A stretch of 46,480 nucleotides of DNA from Candidatus Saccharimonadota bacterium (GCA_027327085.1 DAHWAT010000003.1:1-46480); one strand, 5' to 3'. Counted from the stretch's first letter, positions 36,282 to 46,192 are shown. Numbers and translations: made by a program. The notes: generated by a model not told the origin, from the sequence alone.

Positions 36282-37523
36282 TTATTTCCTTGTTAGTATA
36301 AGTAATTGTCTAGCAACTATTTGGTCAGGCCTATAATATACTAAATTGTCTGACCCAGTGTGCTTAAAACTCACTCGATTATAGCCTAAAGCCGGTATCT
36401 GGTCAATAAGCGGCAGATAGCGAAATTGATTAGGGGCTATTTGCCAGGCGGGCACGGCCAGGCATAATCGGCTATTGGGCTTTAGCTGAGGCGCCAGATT
36501 TTTTAAAAACTTACTAATCATCTGATTTGTCTTTTTTAGCTCATTATCTAGAATGCCTGGTGCAGGAATTTGATTGAAGTTTTGACCAAGGTAGGTTTCA
36601 CTAGCTATAAAATCAATTGGTTGCTGCCAGACATGGCTTTTAGCATCACCTATCTCGGTTTTTATGTTGGCTTCGATTTCAGGATGTTTAGGCAGTAGCC
36701 ACTCATACAGATTAAAATTAGTGTAGTCTACCATGCGCTGATTAAGGTCCGTACCGTAAACCTTATAACCCATTAGAAGAGCCTCTTGTAGCAATACGCC
36801 AGTACCACAGAAGGGGTCTAGAACGACTTTATCGATTGTTTTAAACGGCACTAATTGATCTGGCGGTATGTCGCAAATGGACTGACTTAAATCTTCGGGT
36901 AAACGGCCGGCTGCTAAGTTGATAATCATTTGGGCTAGTTTAGGCGGCAACATACCAACCTGCGAATCTCTTTTAGGTCTGCCGTAGTCACGCTTTGAGT
37001 AGGCAGCAATATCTTGGACTTTAATAGTTTGAGCGATTACAATGCTAGACGCGGTTTTAATAATCACCAACTCCCAGCCATTAGTTGATAGCAGTTTGTT
37101 ATGGATAACTTGTGCTGACGATAGCATTAAACTCTTGTTAGGTATATAGCGTACCGGACGTTTCGTGGCGCTAATAGCCTGCTTCAGCTTGAAGCCTAAG
37201 GCATTAATTTCTTTAGGACTCAATTTAAAACCAATTAGACTAAGACCTAAATACATCTTGCCAGCGGGCATATTGACAGATTGTTTTGGGGCAATTTCAA
37301 TTAAAAATTGCTTAAGCGAGGGCCAGTCTTGGGGTGGAAGCTTAGTTAAAACTTTACAGAAACGGACACTGCCACCTAGACGATCAAAATTAAGCAAACA
37401 GGGATCAACATCGACTAAAGCGGCTTGATCTGTTAAGGGTAATAGCTTATTTGCCCCATACAGACTCTCAACCTCCGCGATACCTAATTCTGGTTGCCGG
37501 CCAAAGACTAATAAACTTTGCAT
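36282..37523 (-). CDS. Putative Trm11-like RNA/DNA methyltransferase
   Basis: VVLDPFCGTGVLLQEALLMGYKVYGTDLNQRMVDYTNFNL; Trm11-like layout with N-terminal extension. Confidence 0.75.
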   Translation of the reverse strand: MQSLLVFGRQPELGIAEVESLYGANKLLPLTDQAALVDVDPCLLNFDRLGGSVRFCKVLTKLPPQDWPSLKQFLIEIAPKQSVNMPAGKMYLGLSLIGFKLSPKEINALGFKLKQAISATKRPVRYIPNKSLMLSSAQVIHNKLLSTNGWELVIIKTASSIVIAQTIKVQDIAAYSKRDYGRPKRDSQVGMLPPKLAQMIINLAAGRLPEDLSQSICDIPPDQLVPFKTIDKVVLDPFCGTGVLLQEALLMGYKVYGTDLNQRMVDYTNFNLYEWLLPKHPEIEANIKTEIGDAKSHVWQQPIDFIASETYLGQNFNQIPAPGILDNELKKTNQMISKFLKNLAPQLKPNSRLCLAVPAWQIAPNQFRYLPLIDQIPALGYNRVSFKHTGSDNLVYYRPDQIVARQLLILTRK

Positions 37524-37567
37524 GACTCTAGTATTTTAGCGAAAAAACAGATTATTTGATATCTGAT

Positions 37568-37576
37568 TGCTATAAT
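37568..37576 (+). promoter_or_regulatory. Extended -10 promoter TGCTATAAT (7 nt before ATG 37584)
   Basis: TGCTATAAT 37568-37576. Confidence 0.65.
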
Positions 37577-37583
37577 AAGTTTT

Positions 37584-38648
37584 ATGAAGTCATGGCTAGT
37601 ACGCCGCTGGAAGTTAGTAATTAATATTTTAACTCTGTTTATTTTAGTTCTTTTAATATTTTTTACTCGACATCAGATTGTATCTACGCTGAGTGATCTT
37701 GGTCATGTTAATGCCGTTTTACTAATACTTCTGATTCCAATTGAAATACTCAATTACCATGCTCAAACCAAAATATACAAGGGTTTATTTAAGATTGTAG
37801 GCAATAATTTATCCTATAAGTTTTTATATAGGGCGTCTTTAGAATTAAATTTTGTTAATCATGTTTTCCCAAGTGGTGGGTTAACAGGCATATCTTATTT
37901 TAGTCTTAGATTAAGACAGGGTAAAAATTTGGGTAGCGGTAAAGTGACGATGATTCATTTGATAAAAATTATCATGTATGTCCTATCGTTTGAAATAATT
38001 CTAATATTTGGCGCCTTTAGTTTGGCGATTATGGGACGAGTTAACGAATTAGTGGTATTGGTAGTCGGGGCTTTGTCGATGCTAATAGTTCTAATGACCT
38101 TAGGTTTTATTTTTGTGGCCGGTAACCGTAGCCGTATAGATGTTTTTATGACTTGGTTGGCTAAAACAATTAATCAGCTTATACATTTTTTGCGGCCTTC
38201 TTCTTCCAATGAGGTGATTAATATTAGCCAATTAAAAAAACTATTTGAAGATTTTCACGATACATACGAAACTTTAAAATCTAATCTATCAGAAATAAAA
38301 CAACCCTTTTTATATTCTTTTCTGGCCGATCTCACGGAAGTTGCAGCAGTTTATGTGGTCTATATGGCTTTTGGCCAATACGTCAACGTAGGGGCAATAA
38401 TTATTGCTTACGGAATAGCTAATTTTGCCGGTCTTGTATCAGTTCTTCCAGGCAATATAGGTATCTATGAAGGTATTATGACGGTAGTTTTAGCCATAAC
38501 CGGTATTCCTCCTGGTGTAAGCTTGCCTATAACCATAATGTATAGAGTGCTTAATACCTTAATTCAAGTTCCACCGGGCTATTTACTGTACCACCTGGCT
38601 TTAAGGAAAGGGCAGGTTAATCAAGAGGATTTAATGCATGGCATTTGA
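37584..38648 (+). CDS. UPF0104/YbhN-like (lysylphosphatidylglycerol synthase TM region) membrane protein
   Basis: Polytopic; NHVFPSGGLTGISYF, FAGLVSVLPGNIGIYEGIMTVVL. Confidence 0.85.
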   Translation: MKSWLVRRWKLVINILTLFILVLLIFFTRHQIVSTLSDLGHVNAVLLILLIPIEILNYHAQTKIYKGLFKIVGNNLSYKFLYRASLELNFVNHVFPSGGLTGISYFSLRLRQGKNLGSGKVTMIHLIKIIMYVLSFEIILIFGAFSLAIMGRVNELVVLVVGALSMLIVLMTLGFIFVAGNRSRIDVFMTWLAKTINQLIHFLRPSSSNEVINISQLKKLFEDFHDTYETLKSNLSEIKQPFLYSFLADLTEVAAVYVVYMAFGQYVNVGAIIIAYGIANFAGLVSVLPGNIGIYEGIMTVVLAITGIPPGVSLPITIMYRVLNTLIQVPPGYLLYHLALRKGQVNQEDLMHGI

Positions 38649-39765
38649 TGAGCTGGTTTTTGGTGTAACTGATTTTGTCAATATTTTTAATCAGACCATG
38701 GAAACGGCTTATCCGGAAGTTTTGATTGAGGGTGAAGTCAAAAACTTTAAAATAAGCCGCAATAAATGGCTTTATTTCGATTTAGTGGACGAGGAATCTA
38801 GTCTAAGATGTTTTGGTAGCGTCTATAGCTTAAACACGCCCCTAGAAGACGGCATGATGTTACGGGTTCGTGGTCAACCTAGACTTCATCATCTTTTTGG
38901 TTTTAGCTTCAATGTTACCAGCATGAGACCAATAGGCGAAGGTAGCCTTAAAAAGGCGGCCGAGCTATTAACTCAGAAATTAACAAAAGAAGGTCTGTTT
39001 GACCTCTCCCGCAAGCGAAGTCTTGAGTACCCACCCGAAAAGATTGGTCTAATTACTTCATCACAGTCAGCTGCTTACGCTGATTTTATAAAAGTTATTA
39101 ATGCTCGTTGGTCAGGCCTAATGATTGAGCTAGAAGATGTTCAAGTACAAGGTGAAGCCGCGCCTGCTCAGATTGTAAAGGCTATCAGCCAATTTAATAG
39201 TACCGTCAATCCGCCTGACGTTTTAGTAATAATTCGTGGTGGTGGTAGTGCTGATGACCTGATGGCCTTTAGTACAGAAGAAGTGACAAGAGCAGTTGCC
39301 AGTAGTCGTATACCCACACTTGTAGCAATAGGTCATGAGATTGATCTTAGTCTAGCTGAGCTAGCCGCCGATAAGAGAGCTAGCACACCTAGTAATGCGG
39401 CTGAACTCTTAACCCCAGATAAAAAAGACTACTTAGCCCAACTGGCTTTGTTGCAAGATGACCTAAGCAGGCTTTATTGGCAATATCTTAAAAAAGCTAA
39501 TCAGGCGTTAAATGCTCAAGCTGTATTAATTAATCAAAACATTAAAAGATTAATAAATTTGCACCAACAGAACTTACAGATTCAGGCTAATTTAGTTGAA
39601 GCTCTTAATCCCAATAATATTCTAAAAAGGGGCTATTCTATAATTAGTGATTCTAGGGGCAAGACTATCAAGAGCTCTTCAGAGGTTAGTCTGAATAGCC
39701 TTTTACGGGCCAGACTATATCAAGGTGAGCTAACTGCCTTAGTTAAACATATTAAAGGAGAATAA
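38638..39765 (+). CDS. xseA: Exodeoxyribonuclease VII large subunit
   Basis: VLIEGEVKNFKISRNKWLYFDLVDEESSLRC; PPEKIGLITSSQSAAYADF; RGGGSADDLMAFSTEEV; IGHEIDLSLAELAADKRASTPSNAAEL. Confidence 0.94.
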   Translation: MAFDELVFGVTDFVNIFNQTMETAYPEVLIEGEVKNFKISRNKWLYFDLVDEESSLRCFGSVYSLNTPLEDGMMLRVRGQPRLHHLFGFSFNVTSMRPIGEGSLKKAAELLTQKLTKEGLFDLSRKRSLEYPPEKIGLITSSQSAAYADFIKVINARWSGLMIELEDVQVQGEAAPAQIVKAISQFNSTVNPPDVLVIIRGGGSADDLMAFSTEEVTRAVASSRIPTLVAIGHEIDLSLAELAADKRASTPSNAAELLTPDKKDYLAQLALLQDDLSRLYWQYLKKANQALNAQAVLINQNIKRLINLHQQNLQIQANLVEALNPNNILKRGYSIISDSRGKTIKSSSEVSLNSLLRARLYQGELTALVKHIKGE

Positions 39766-39767
39766 TT

Positions 39768-39965
39768 ATGCCAAAAGGTGCGATAAAGCCAAACTTTAAT
39801 CTGCTGAAGCAGCAACTCGATGAGTTGGTGGCCAAGTTACAATCGGATGATTTAGACGTTGATCAGGCCTTGGCTTACTACAAGCAGGCCGAGCAGCTAA
39901 TCACTAAATTAAAAGCCTATCTACTTCAGGCCGAGAATTCAGTTAAGGTCATGAAATTAAAATAA
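39768..39965 (+). CDS. xseB: Exodeoxyribonuclease VII small subunit
   Basis: NLLKQQLDELVAKLQSDDLDVDQALAYYKQAEQLITKLKAYLLQAENSV; directly after xseA. Confidence 0.88.
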   Translation: MPKGAIKPNFNLLKQQLDELVAKLQSDDLDVDQALAYYKQAEQLITKLKAYLLQAENSVKVMKLK

Positions 39966-39971
39966 CCACAC

Positions 39972-40463
39972 ATGGCAGCCATAATTCTTATTATCGTCTT
40001 ATTTTTTCTGATATCTTTTGCCGGGGTTATTTTCTTCGGCGCTCCATATCTACCTACACTGAAACTCCAGATTAAAACGGCACTCGAGCTAGCGGACTTA
40101 AGTAAAGGACAAACTTTAATTGAGTTAGGTTGTGGCGATGGCAGAGTGCTGATTGCGGCTGCCCAAGAAGGGATTAACTGTGTCGGCTACGAGTTAAACC
40201 CGGTAATGGCTTTAATAGCATGGCTAAGAACCAGGCGCTACTCCAGCCTAGTCAAGATCGTATGGGGGGATTTTTGGCGCAAATCATGGCCTGAAGCCGA
40301 CGCTATATTTGTCTTTTTATTAGACAAGTATATGGACAGATTGGATAAAAAATGTATTCAATATCCGTATAAGCCGCTTAAGTTAGTTAGTTTTGCCTTC
40401 AGTATTAAAGCCAAAAAACCAATTAAAACAGCAAATGGAGTATTTCTGTATCACTATAAATAG
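39972..40463 (+). CDS. Membrane-anchored SAM-dependent methyltransferase
   Basis: N-terminal TM; LIELGCGDGRVLIAAAQEGINCVGYELNPVMAL. Confidence 0.75.
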   Translation: MAAIILIIVLFFLISFAGVIFFGAPYLPTLKLQIKTALELADLSKGQTLIELGCGDGRVLIAAAQEGINCVGYELNPVMALIAWLRTRRYSSLVKIVWGDFWRKSWPEADAIFVFLLDKYMDRLDKKCIQYPYKPLKLVSFAFSIKAKKPIKTANGVFLYHYK

Positions 40464-40498
40464 TTGCTAGTAGTCTGTTATTTAGGTAAGATAAAAAC

Positions 40499-41155
40499 AT
40501 GATTAAGCATAATCAGTCTGGTGCGGTAAGTAGCTTGATTATAATAATGACATTATCTGTTATTTTAGTCTTTGCCATCATTTTTGGCGTTAGTGAATAT
40601 TCCGGTAAACAACATTATAAAAACGATGATCAACAACTTATTAATACAGCCGTAACCAAAGCCGTTAATCAACAAATTACGATACAAGATGCTAAGTTTG
40701 CTCAGACAGAGCAATACCCACTAAACACCTATAATGGGCCACAGGAGTATGGCAGTATAGCGCTTAAGTATCCTAAGACTTGGAGTGGCTATATAGATAC
40801 CAGCGGCGATAATAATAGTCTTTTATCGCTTTATTTTAATCCCGGCCTGGTGCCATCTCTAGCTAACCAGTCGGCGGTTTATGCCTTGACGGTTCAAGTT
40901 GTTAATCAGACATATTCTCAAACGATCCAAGCTTTTCAGCAACAAAGCGGGATTACAACTGTTGCTTATGCGTTACCTAAGGTTAGTAAAGTGGTAGGAG
41001 TAGAGGTTAGCGGTCCAATCAGTCAGAATCAAACCAATGAAACCATGGTTGTTTTACCTCTTAGAACTAACACATTAGAGATTGCAACAGATGGCACAGC
41101 CAATTTAGCTGCTTTCAATAATATAATCTTGCCTAATTTAAGCTTTTCACCCTAA
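40499..41155 (+). CDS. Hypothetical single-pass extracytoplasmic protein
   Basis: QSGAVSSLIIIMTLSVILVFAIIFGV TM, then an extracytoplasmic-type domain; TAAGAT 40487-40492 six nt before ATG. Confidence 0.65.
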   Translation: MIKHNQSGAVSSLIIIMTLSVILVFAIIFGVSEYSGKQHYKNDDQQLINTAVTKAVNQQITIQDAKFAQTEQYPLNTYNGPQEYGSIALKYPKTWSGYIDTSGDNNSLLSLYFNPGLVPSLANQSAVYALTVQVVNQTYSQTIQAFQQQSGITTVAYALPKVSKVVGVEVSGPISQNQTNETMVVLPLRTNTLEIATDGTANLAAFNNIILPNLSFSP

Positions 41156-41217
41156 TAAGTTTAGGTTACAATGAGTTTAGCAAGTGAGGGGTAATTTAAG
41201 GGACAGTATCTTATTTT

Positions 41218-41937
41218 ATGGGTATTCAACAACAAAAAGCAAAACAGATGTCGTATGGTCTATTCTTAAGTGTTGCTGAAGAACTAAAATTACCTTTTTT
41301 GCAGATCGCTCGGTTAGCTGAAGCTAGTCAGTCTTTAGCGACAGACCCAGCTTATAAAGATATTGAGTCGACAGCTCAATCGGCTTTAAGACTGGTCGAT
41401 AATTATATACTAGGCCTTCGTTTAAACCTGATGCCCCAAACAATATCTCTTGAAAACGTATCAGTATCCTCGGTACTATATAACACCCAACAACAACTTG
41501 ATAGTTTCGCTAAAACTTACGACGTAAGCTTAGATTTAGTGGTGGCTGGTAAATTTGGCCCAGTCGTTGCCAATGAGCAGGCACTACAGGCAGCTTTGGT
41601 GAGCCTTGGTGCTGCTTTAATAGAGGCTTTGCCGTCTATTAATAGCGGTCAATTAAAGCTGCAGCTAGCCACTCACCGCAGCCGTTATGGCATAGTCGCC
41701 GGTATCTATGCTGATACCAGACAAATTAGTCAGACCACCCTTAAGGCTGGCCACAAGTTAGCCTCGATTAGCAGGCAGCCTTTAGTCGACCTTAGCCATA
41801 CCAGCGGTGCAGGCGTTTTTGTAGCTAGTTCCATCCTTGAAGCAATGGATCTGAAATTGGGTTTTAGCCGTCATAATAATTGGTATGGTCTGGCAACTAT
41901 ACTGCAGCCCAGCCGACAACTTCAGCTAGTGCCATGA
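41218..41937 (+). CDS. Degenerate histidine-kinase-like protein (H-box His replaced by Glu)
   Basis: SVAEELKLPFLQIARLAEA aligns with SHELRTPL-type H-box; C-terminal HTSGAGVFVASSILEAMDLKLGF resembles G2-box; N-box degenerate. Confidence 0.65.
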   Translation: MGIQQQKAKQMSYGLFLSVAEELKLPFLQIARLAEASQSLATDPAYKDIESTAQSALRLVDNYILGLRLNLMPQTISLENVSVSSVLYNTQQQLDSFAKTYDVSLDLVVAGKFGPVVANEQALQAALVSLGAALIEALPSINSGQLKLQLATHRSRYGIVAGIYADTRQISQTTLKAGHKLASISRQPLVDLSHTSGAGVFVASSILEAMDLKLGFSRHNNWYGLATILQPSRQLQLVP

Positions 41938-42317
41938 AGATACTACTAGTTGAGCCTGATAGGCTTTTAGCTAAAGTTTATAGACAGGCTTTAGAGTCAA
42001 AGGGCCATCATCTAGTTAGCGCATCTACTGCCCAAGAGGGGATTGCTAAGGTCGATGAGTTTAAACCAGATTTAATAATTCTTGAGATACAGCTTGTTGA
42101 ACATTCTGGCGTAGAGTTCATGCATGAACTTCGGTCTTATGAGGATTGGCTTGATATACCGGTCATCATTAACTCTATTGTTCCGCCTGCGGAATTTAAT
42201 CATAGCTTTAAAATATTAAAGCATGAACTTAAAGTGTCAGATTATCTTTATAAACCGGATTGTTCACTTAAAACACTGCTAGCTAAAGTTAGTAATTTTG
42301 ATCCAGTCTTAAAGTGA
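41934..42317 (+). CDS. Degenerate receiver-domain protein (phospho-Asp replaced by Glu)
   Basis: MKILLVEPDRLLAKVYRQALESKGHHLVSASTAQEGIAKVDEFKPDLIILEIQLVEHSGVEFM...VSDYLYKPD; ATG 41934 overlaps the upstream TGA. Confidence 0.8.
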   Translation: MKILLVEPDRLLAKVYRQALESKGHHLVSASTAQEGIAKVDEFKPDLIILEIQLVEHSGVEFMHELRSYEDWLDIPVIINSIVPPAEFNHSFKILKHELKVSDYLYKPDCSLKTLLAKVSNFDPVLK

Positions 42318-43021
42318 AAACGATTAACAGCCAAGGTATTATCTTAAGCCGAACGAATTATGCCGAGGCTGATAGAATTTTAACCATTTTGACGCCTAAA
42401 TATGGCAAGTTACGCCTGATAGCTAAAGGGGTACGTAAGGTAAAGTCAAAACTAGCTGGTGGGATTGAGCTGTTTAGTGTCAGCGAAATTAGCTATATCA
42501 ATGGTAAGCGGGAAATTGGCACCTTAGTATCGGCAAGACTCAAAACCAATTATGCGACTATAGTTAGGGATATCGAAAGGGTTCAACTTGGTTATGAGTT
42601 GATGCGCATGCTTAATCGAGTTACTGAAGATCATCCTGAGGAACTCTATTTTAATATCCTAAACAGTAGCTTTATGGCTCTTAATGACCAGGAGATCAGT
42701 CAACAGCTTATCTATTTATGGTTTATGGCGCAGTTACTTAAGGCTAACGGTCATAGCCCAAATTTATTATCTGACAGCAGTGGCCAAAAATTGATCGAAA
42801 CTGGCTACTATAGCTTTGACTTCGATAGAATGAATTTTAACGCTCAAATAGATGGCATTTATAATGCTAGACACATCAAGTTACTGCGTCTTTTATTTGG
42901 CGATTATGATATTCAAAAAATTAATAACATTAACAATGTTGAACAGTATACTGCCGAGCTTAAAGAACTAATGCTAGCAATGAGCCGAGATCACTTGCCT
43001 CAACTTAATAATCTTAGATAA
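42314..43021 (+). CDS. recO: DNA repair protein RecO
   Basis: MKTINSQGIILSRTNYAEADRILTILTPKYGKLRLIAKGVRKVKSKLAGGIELFS; GTGA overlap with upstream gene. Confidence 0.92.
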   Translation: MKTINSQGIILSRTNYAEADRILTILTPKYGKLRLIAKGVRKVKSKLAGGIELFSVSEISYINGKREIGTLVSARLKTNYATIVRDIERVQLGYELMRMLNRVTEDHPEELYFNILNSSFMALNDQEISQQLIYLWFMAQLLKANGHSPNLLSDSSGQKLIETGYYSFDFDRMNFNAQIDGIYNARHIKLLRLLFGDYDIQKINNINNVEQYTAELKELMLAMSRDHLPQLNNLR

Positions 43022-43093
43022 CTAGCTCCGAAAAGACCAATAATACGCTTAAACAGACTAAATATTGATAGTTTCTAGGTTATAATAAGACCA

Positions 43094-44575
43094 ATGAATC
43101 AATCAACCAGTCTAGAAACTATTGTCAGTTTATGTAAACGCCGGGGTTTTATTTATCAGGGGAGTGAAATCTACGGCGGTTTAGCAGGTACTTGGGACTA
43201 TGGACCCCTAGGAGTGAGTCTTAAACGCAATATTTTAAATTTATGGTGGAGAATGTTTGTTGAAGAGCGAGATGACATTTACGGCGTTGACGCAGCTATT
43301 TTAATGAACCAAAAGGTTTGGCAAGCTTCAGGACATGTCGATACCTTCTCTGATCCTTTAGTTGAAGATCTAGTTAATCATAAAAGATATCGAGCCGACC
43401 ATTTACTCAAAGATCAGGGCATTGATACCAAAGGCTTAACGGCTCAGCAATTAGACGAGCTGATTAAAAACAACAAAATTAAGAGTCCTGACGGTAATGA
43501 TTTAAGCAGCGTGCGACAGTTCAATATGATGTTTAAGACGCAGGTTGGGCCAACTTGGATGGGATGGCAGGCAGATGGTGACAATTATTTAACTGGAAAA
43601 ATACAGCCAAAGTCCTCATCCGGTGAAGCATTAGCAGACTTTACGATTGATGAAAATAGAGCTTTTAGTGAGATTATTGCTTTTGATAAAAATGCCCAAA
43701 GTTATCTGAGGCCAGAAACTGCTCAAGGTATTTTTACTAACTTTAGTAATATTGTTGACTCGTTTTACCCTGATTTACCGTTTGGTATTGCTCAGCAGGG
43801 AAAAGCCTTTCGTAATGAAATCAGCCCACGTGATTTTATTTTTAGGTCAAGAGAGTTTGAACAAATGGAGATTGAATATTTTGTTAGCCCAGATAATTGG
43901 CAAGAATCATTTGAAATGTGGCGAGGCTTAGTCTGGCAATGGCTAGAAGCTTTGGGCTTAGATAAAGCTAGTATCCATGAGCTAGAAGTTCCAGAAAGTG
44001 ATCGAGCCCACTACAGCAAAAGAACTATTGATTTTGAGTACGACTTTCCAATAGGCCGAGAAGAACTGCTTGGACTGGCCTACAGGACTGACTTTGATTT
44101 AATGAATCTACAAAGTTTTAGTGGTAAGAAGCAAGAGTATCGACCAAAGAATGGTGATAAAGCCTTTGTTCCACACGTTATTGAACCCTCTTTCGGCGTA
44201 GAGAGAACCATCATGGCTGTTTTAAGTGGGGCTTATAGAGAGGATGAAGTTAACGGTGAAAAGAGGGCTTATCTTAAACTACCGATTAATTTAGCGCCTG
44301 TTCGTGTAGCCGTTTCGCCTTTACTAAAAAATAAGCCCGAGTTAGTCGATAAAGCTCGAGAAGTTTATGTTTGGCTGAAAAAGAACTACACTGCAGTTAT
44401 GTGGGACGATAATGGCAACATCGGTAAGCGTTATCGTCGACAGGACGAAATAGGTACACCGTTTTGTGTCACAATTGACTTCGATAGTTTAAAAGACGAT
44501 ACAGTGACAGTTAGGCTGCGCGATACTACTGAGCAGCAAAGAGTTAAAGTGGACAGTCTAGCTAAAATTATTTAA
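43094..44575 (+). CDS. glyS: Glycyl-tRNA synthetase, single-chain type
   Basis: LCKRRGFIYQGSEIYGGLAGTWDYGPLGVSLKRNI; RPETAQGIFTNF; FRNEISPRDFIFRSREFEQMEIEYF. Confidence 0.96.
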   Translation: MNQSTSLETIVSLCKRRGFIYQGSEIYGGLAGTWDYGPLGVSLKRNILNLWWRMFVEERDDIYGVDAAILMNQKVWQASGHVDTFSDPLVEDLVNHKRYRADHLLKDQGIDTKGLTAQQLDELIKNNKIKSPDGNDLSSVRQFNMMFKTQVGPTWMGWQADGDNYLTGKIQPKSSSGEALADFTIDENRAFSEIIAFDKNAQSYLRPETAQGIFTNFSNIVDSFYPDLPFGIAQQGKAFRNEISPRDFIFRSREFEQMEIEYFVSPDNWQESFEMWRGLVWQWLEALGLDKASIHELEVPESDRAHYSKRTIDFEYDFPIGREELLGLAYRTDFDLMNLQSFSGKKQEYRPKNGDKAFVPHVIEPSFGVERTIMAVLSGAYREDEVNGEKRAYLKLPINLAPVRVAVSPLLKNKPELVDKAREVYVWLKKNYTAVMWDDNGNIGKRYRRQDEIGTPFCVTIDFDSLKDDTVTVRLRDTTEQQRVKVDSLAKII

Positions 44576-44609
44576 TAAGCAACTAAAATGTCATTAAACA
44601 AGGAAAAAA

Positions 44610-45179
44610 ATGATTAAAAAAAACAGACCTAATGTCTACGCTTTTATCGATAGCCAAAATTTAAATTTAGGCAGTCAAAAAATGGGTTGGAAAGTAGACT
44701 GGAGAAAGTTTAGACATTTTTTAGAAGATCAATACGGTGTCACCAAAGCGTATATGTTTATAGGCTATATGAGTGAAAATGAAGCCTTGTATGAATATAT
44801 GCATGAGTTAGGCTATTTAGTGGTTTTAAAGCCAACCATTGATGTGGCCGGCCTTGAAGCGAACCGACAAAATATTGCTGAGGTGCACGAAGATAGAGAC
44901 AAGCCAACGGTAAAAGGTAATGTTGATGCCGAATTGGTACTTTATGCCATGAAGGAGCAGCCTAATTATGATAAAGCTATAATCGTGTCTGGTGATGGCG
45001 ACTTTTATAGTTTAATAGAATATTTAGATCAAGTCGGTAAACTAGAAAGAGTGATGGCACCTAATTGGCAATATTCCAGCTTGCTCAAGCCATATGAGAA
45101 TAAAATCGTAAGGTTAGATAAATTACGTCGTAAATTAGCCTATCATGATAAAAAAAGAATAATTAAAAAGGAGAAGTAA
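44610..45179 (+). CDS. NYN-domain (LabA/DUF88-like) protein, putative RNase
   Basis: VYAFIDSQNLNLGSQ; KGNVDAELVLYAM; KAIIVSGDGDFYSLIEYL. Confidence 0.85.
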   Translation: MIKKNRPNVYAFIDSQNLNLGSQKMGWKVDWRKFRHFLEDQYGVTKAYMFIGYMSENEALYEYMHELGYLVVLKPTIDVAGLEANRQNIAEVHEDRDKPTVKGNVDAELVLYAMKEQPNYDKAIIVSGDGDFYSLIEYLDQVGKLERVMAPNWQYSSLLKPYENKIVRLDKLRRKLAYHDKKRIIKKEK

Positions 45180-45183
45180 TTTT

Positions 45184-45810
45184 ATGAAGATAACCAAGTA
45201 CATTCATGCCTGTTTATTAGTTGAAACCGATGACAGGGTGGCCTTATTTGACCCGGGGTCAATGAGTTATTCAGCTTTTCCGCTGAACAGTCTCAATCAG
45301 CTGGACGATATTTTAATAACCCATATCCACCAGGATCATATCCACATGCCCTTCATTAAAGATCTAGTAGCTAAATTTCCAAATGTTAGGATTACTTCTA
45401 CTCCTCAAGTAGTTGAGCTACTAAAGGGGGAGGGAATTAAAGCCCAAACCAATCCACCGGAGGGTGTTGAATTTTTCGAAGCGCCACATGAGAGCGTTGA
45501 ACCATTATTCCCAGCTCCGGAAGAGATAGGGATTCATTACCTCGACAAGCTGACCAATCCGGGCGATTCCCATAGCTTTAAGGAGTCTAAGGATATATTA
45601 GCATTACCAATTACCGCACCTTGGGGCAGTTCAATTAGGGCCTTAAATCTGGCTTTAGAACTAAAACCTAAATTTGTCATACCTATACACGATTGGCACT
45701 GGAATGAAGAAGCTCGCCATCAGATGTATGATGGTTATGCAGCCGTTCTGGCTAAAGCCAATATTGAGCTCTTTAAGATGGAAACTGGACAGGCAATAGA
45801 AGTAAACTAG
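45184..45810 (+). CDS. MBL-fold metal-dependent hydrolase (UlaG-like)
   Basis: ILITHIHQDHIHMPFI (HxHxDH); VIPIHDWHWN. Confidence 0.88.
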   Translation: MKITKYIHACLLVETDDRVALFDPGSMSYSAFPLNSLNQLDDILITHIHQDHIHMPFIKDLVAKFPNVRITSTPQVVELLKGEGIKAQTNPPEGVEFFEAPHESVEPLFPAPEEIGIHYLDKLTNPGDSHSFKESKDILALPITAPWGSSIRALNLALELKPKFVIPIHDWHWNEEARHQMYDGYAAVLAKANIELFKMETGQAIEVN

Positions 45811-45815
45811 TCTAA

Positions 45816-45821
45816 TATAAT
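45816..45821 (+). promoter_or_regulatory. -10 box TATAAT upstream of the terminal hypothetical frame
   Basis: TATAAT at 45816-45821. Confidence 0.4.
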
Positions 45822-45967
45822 ACACAGCAGAATCCGATTTAGTACTTACTACTCAAGCGGAATATATTCCAGCTGAAGACAAAAGCTTAGTTCCTGGTTT
45901 TGCTGAAGTTGTTAACGGCTGGAAGTTTACCGCAGTAGGACTACCGATAGTAGCACACGAGCCTTCA

Positions 45968-46192
45968 ATGTGTGGCTTATTTATTGCAAAAAATCTAATT
46001 GTAGACCATGAAACACGGGTGAAAAAGGTTATAGGTGTAGTTTTCTATGAGTTTTATGAACCACTTGAGCCAACTAACGATGAGAGGGCTCAAGTTGATG
46101 GATTAAGGATAGACGATGATGAAACCCTATATAATCATATAGCTATTTTTAGAGCAGCGAGAATTGCTCTTGGCGATAGAACGGTAGGGTAA
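45968..46192 (+). CDS. Hypothetical protein; open frame extends upstream to about 45821 without a canonical start
   Basis: ATG-initiated 74 aa; in-frame upstream reading ESDLVLTTQAEYIPAEDKSLVPGFAEVVNGWKFTAVGLPIVAHEPS looks coding. Confidence 0.45.
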   Translation: MCGLFIAKNLIVDHETRVKKVIGVVFYEFYEPLEPTNDERAQVDGLRIDDDETLYNHIAIFRAARIALGDRTVG

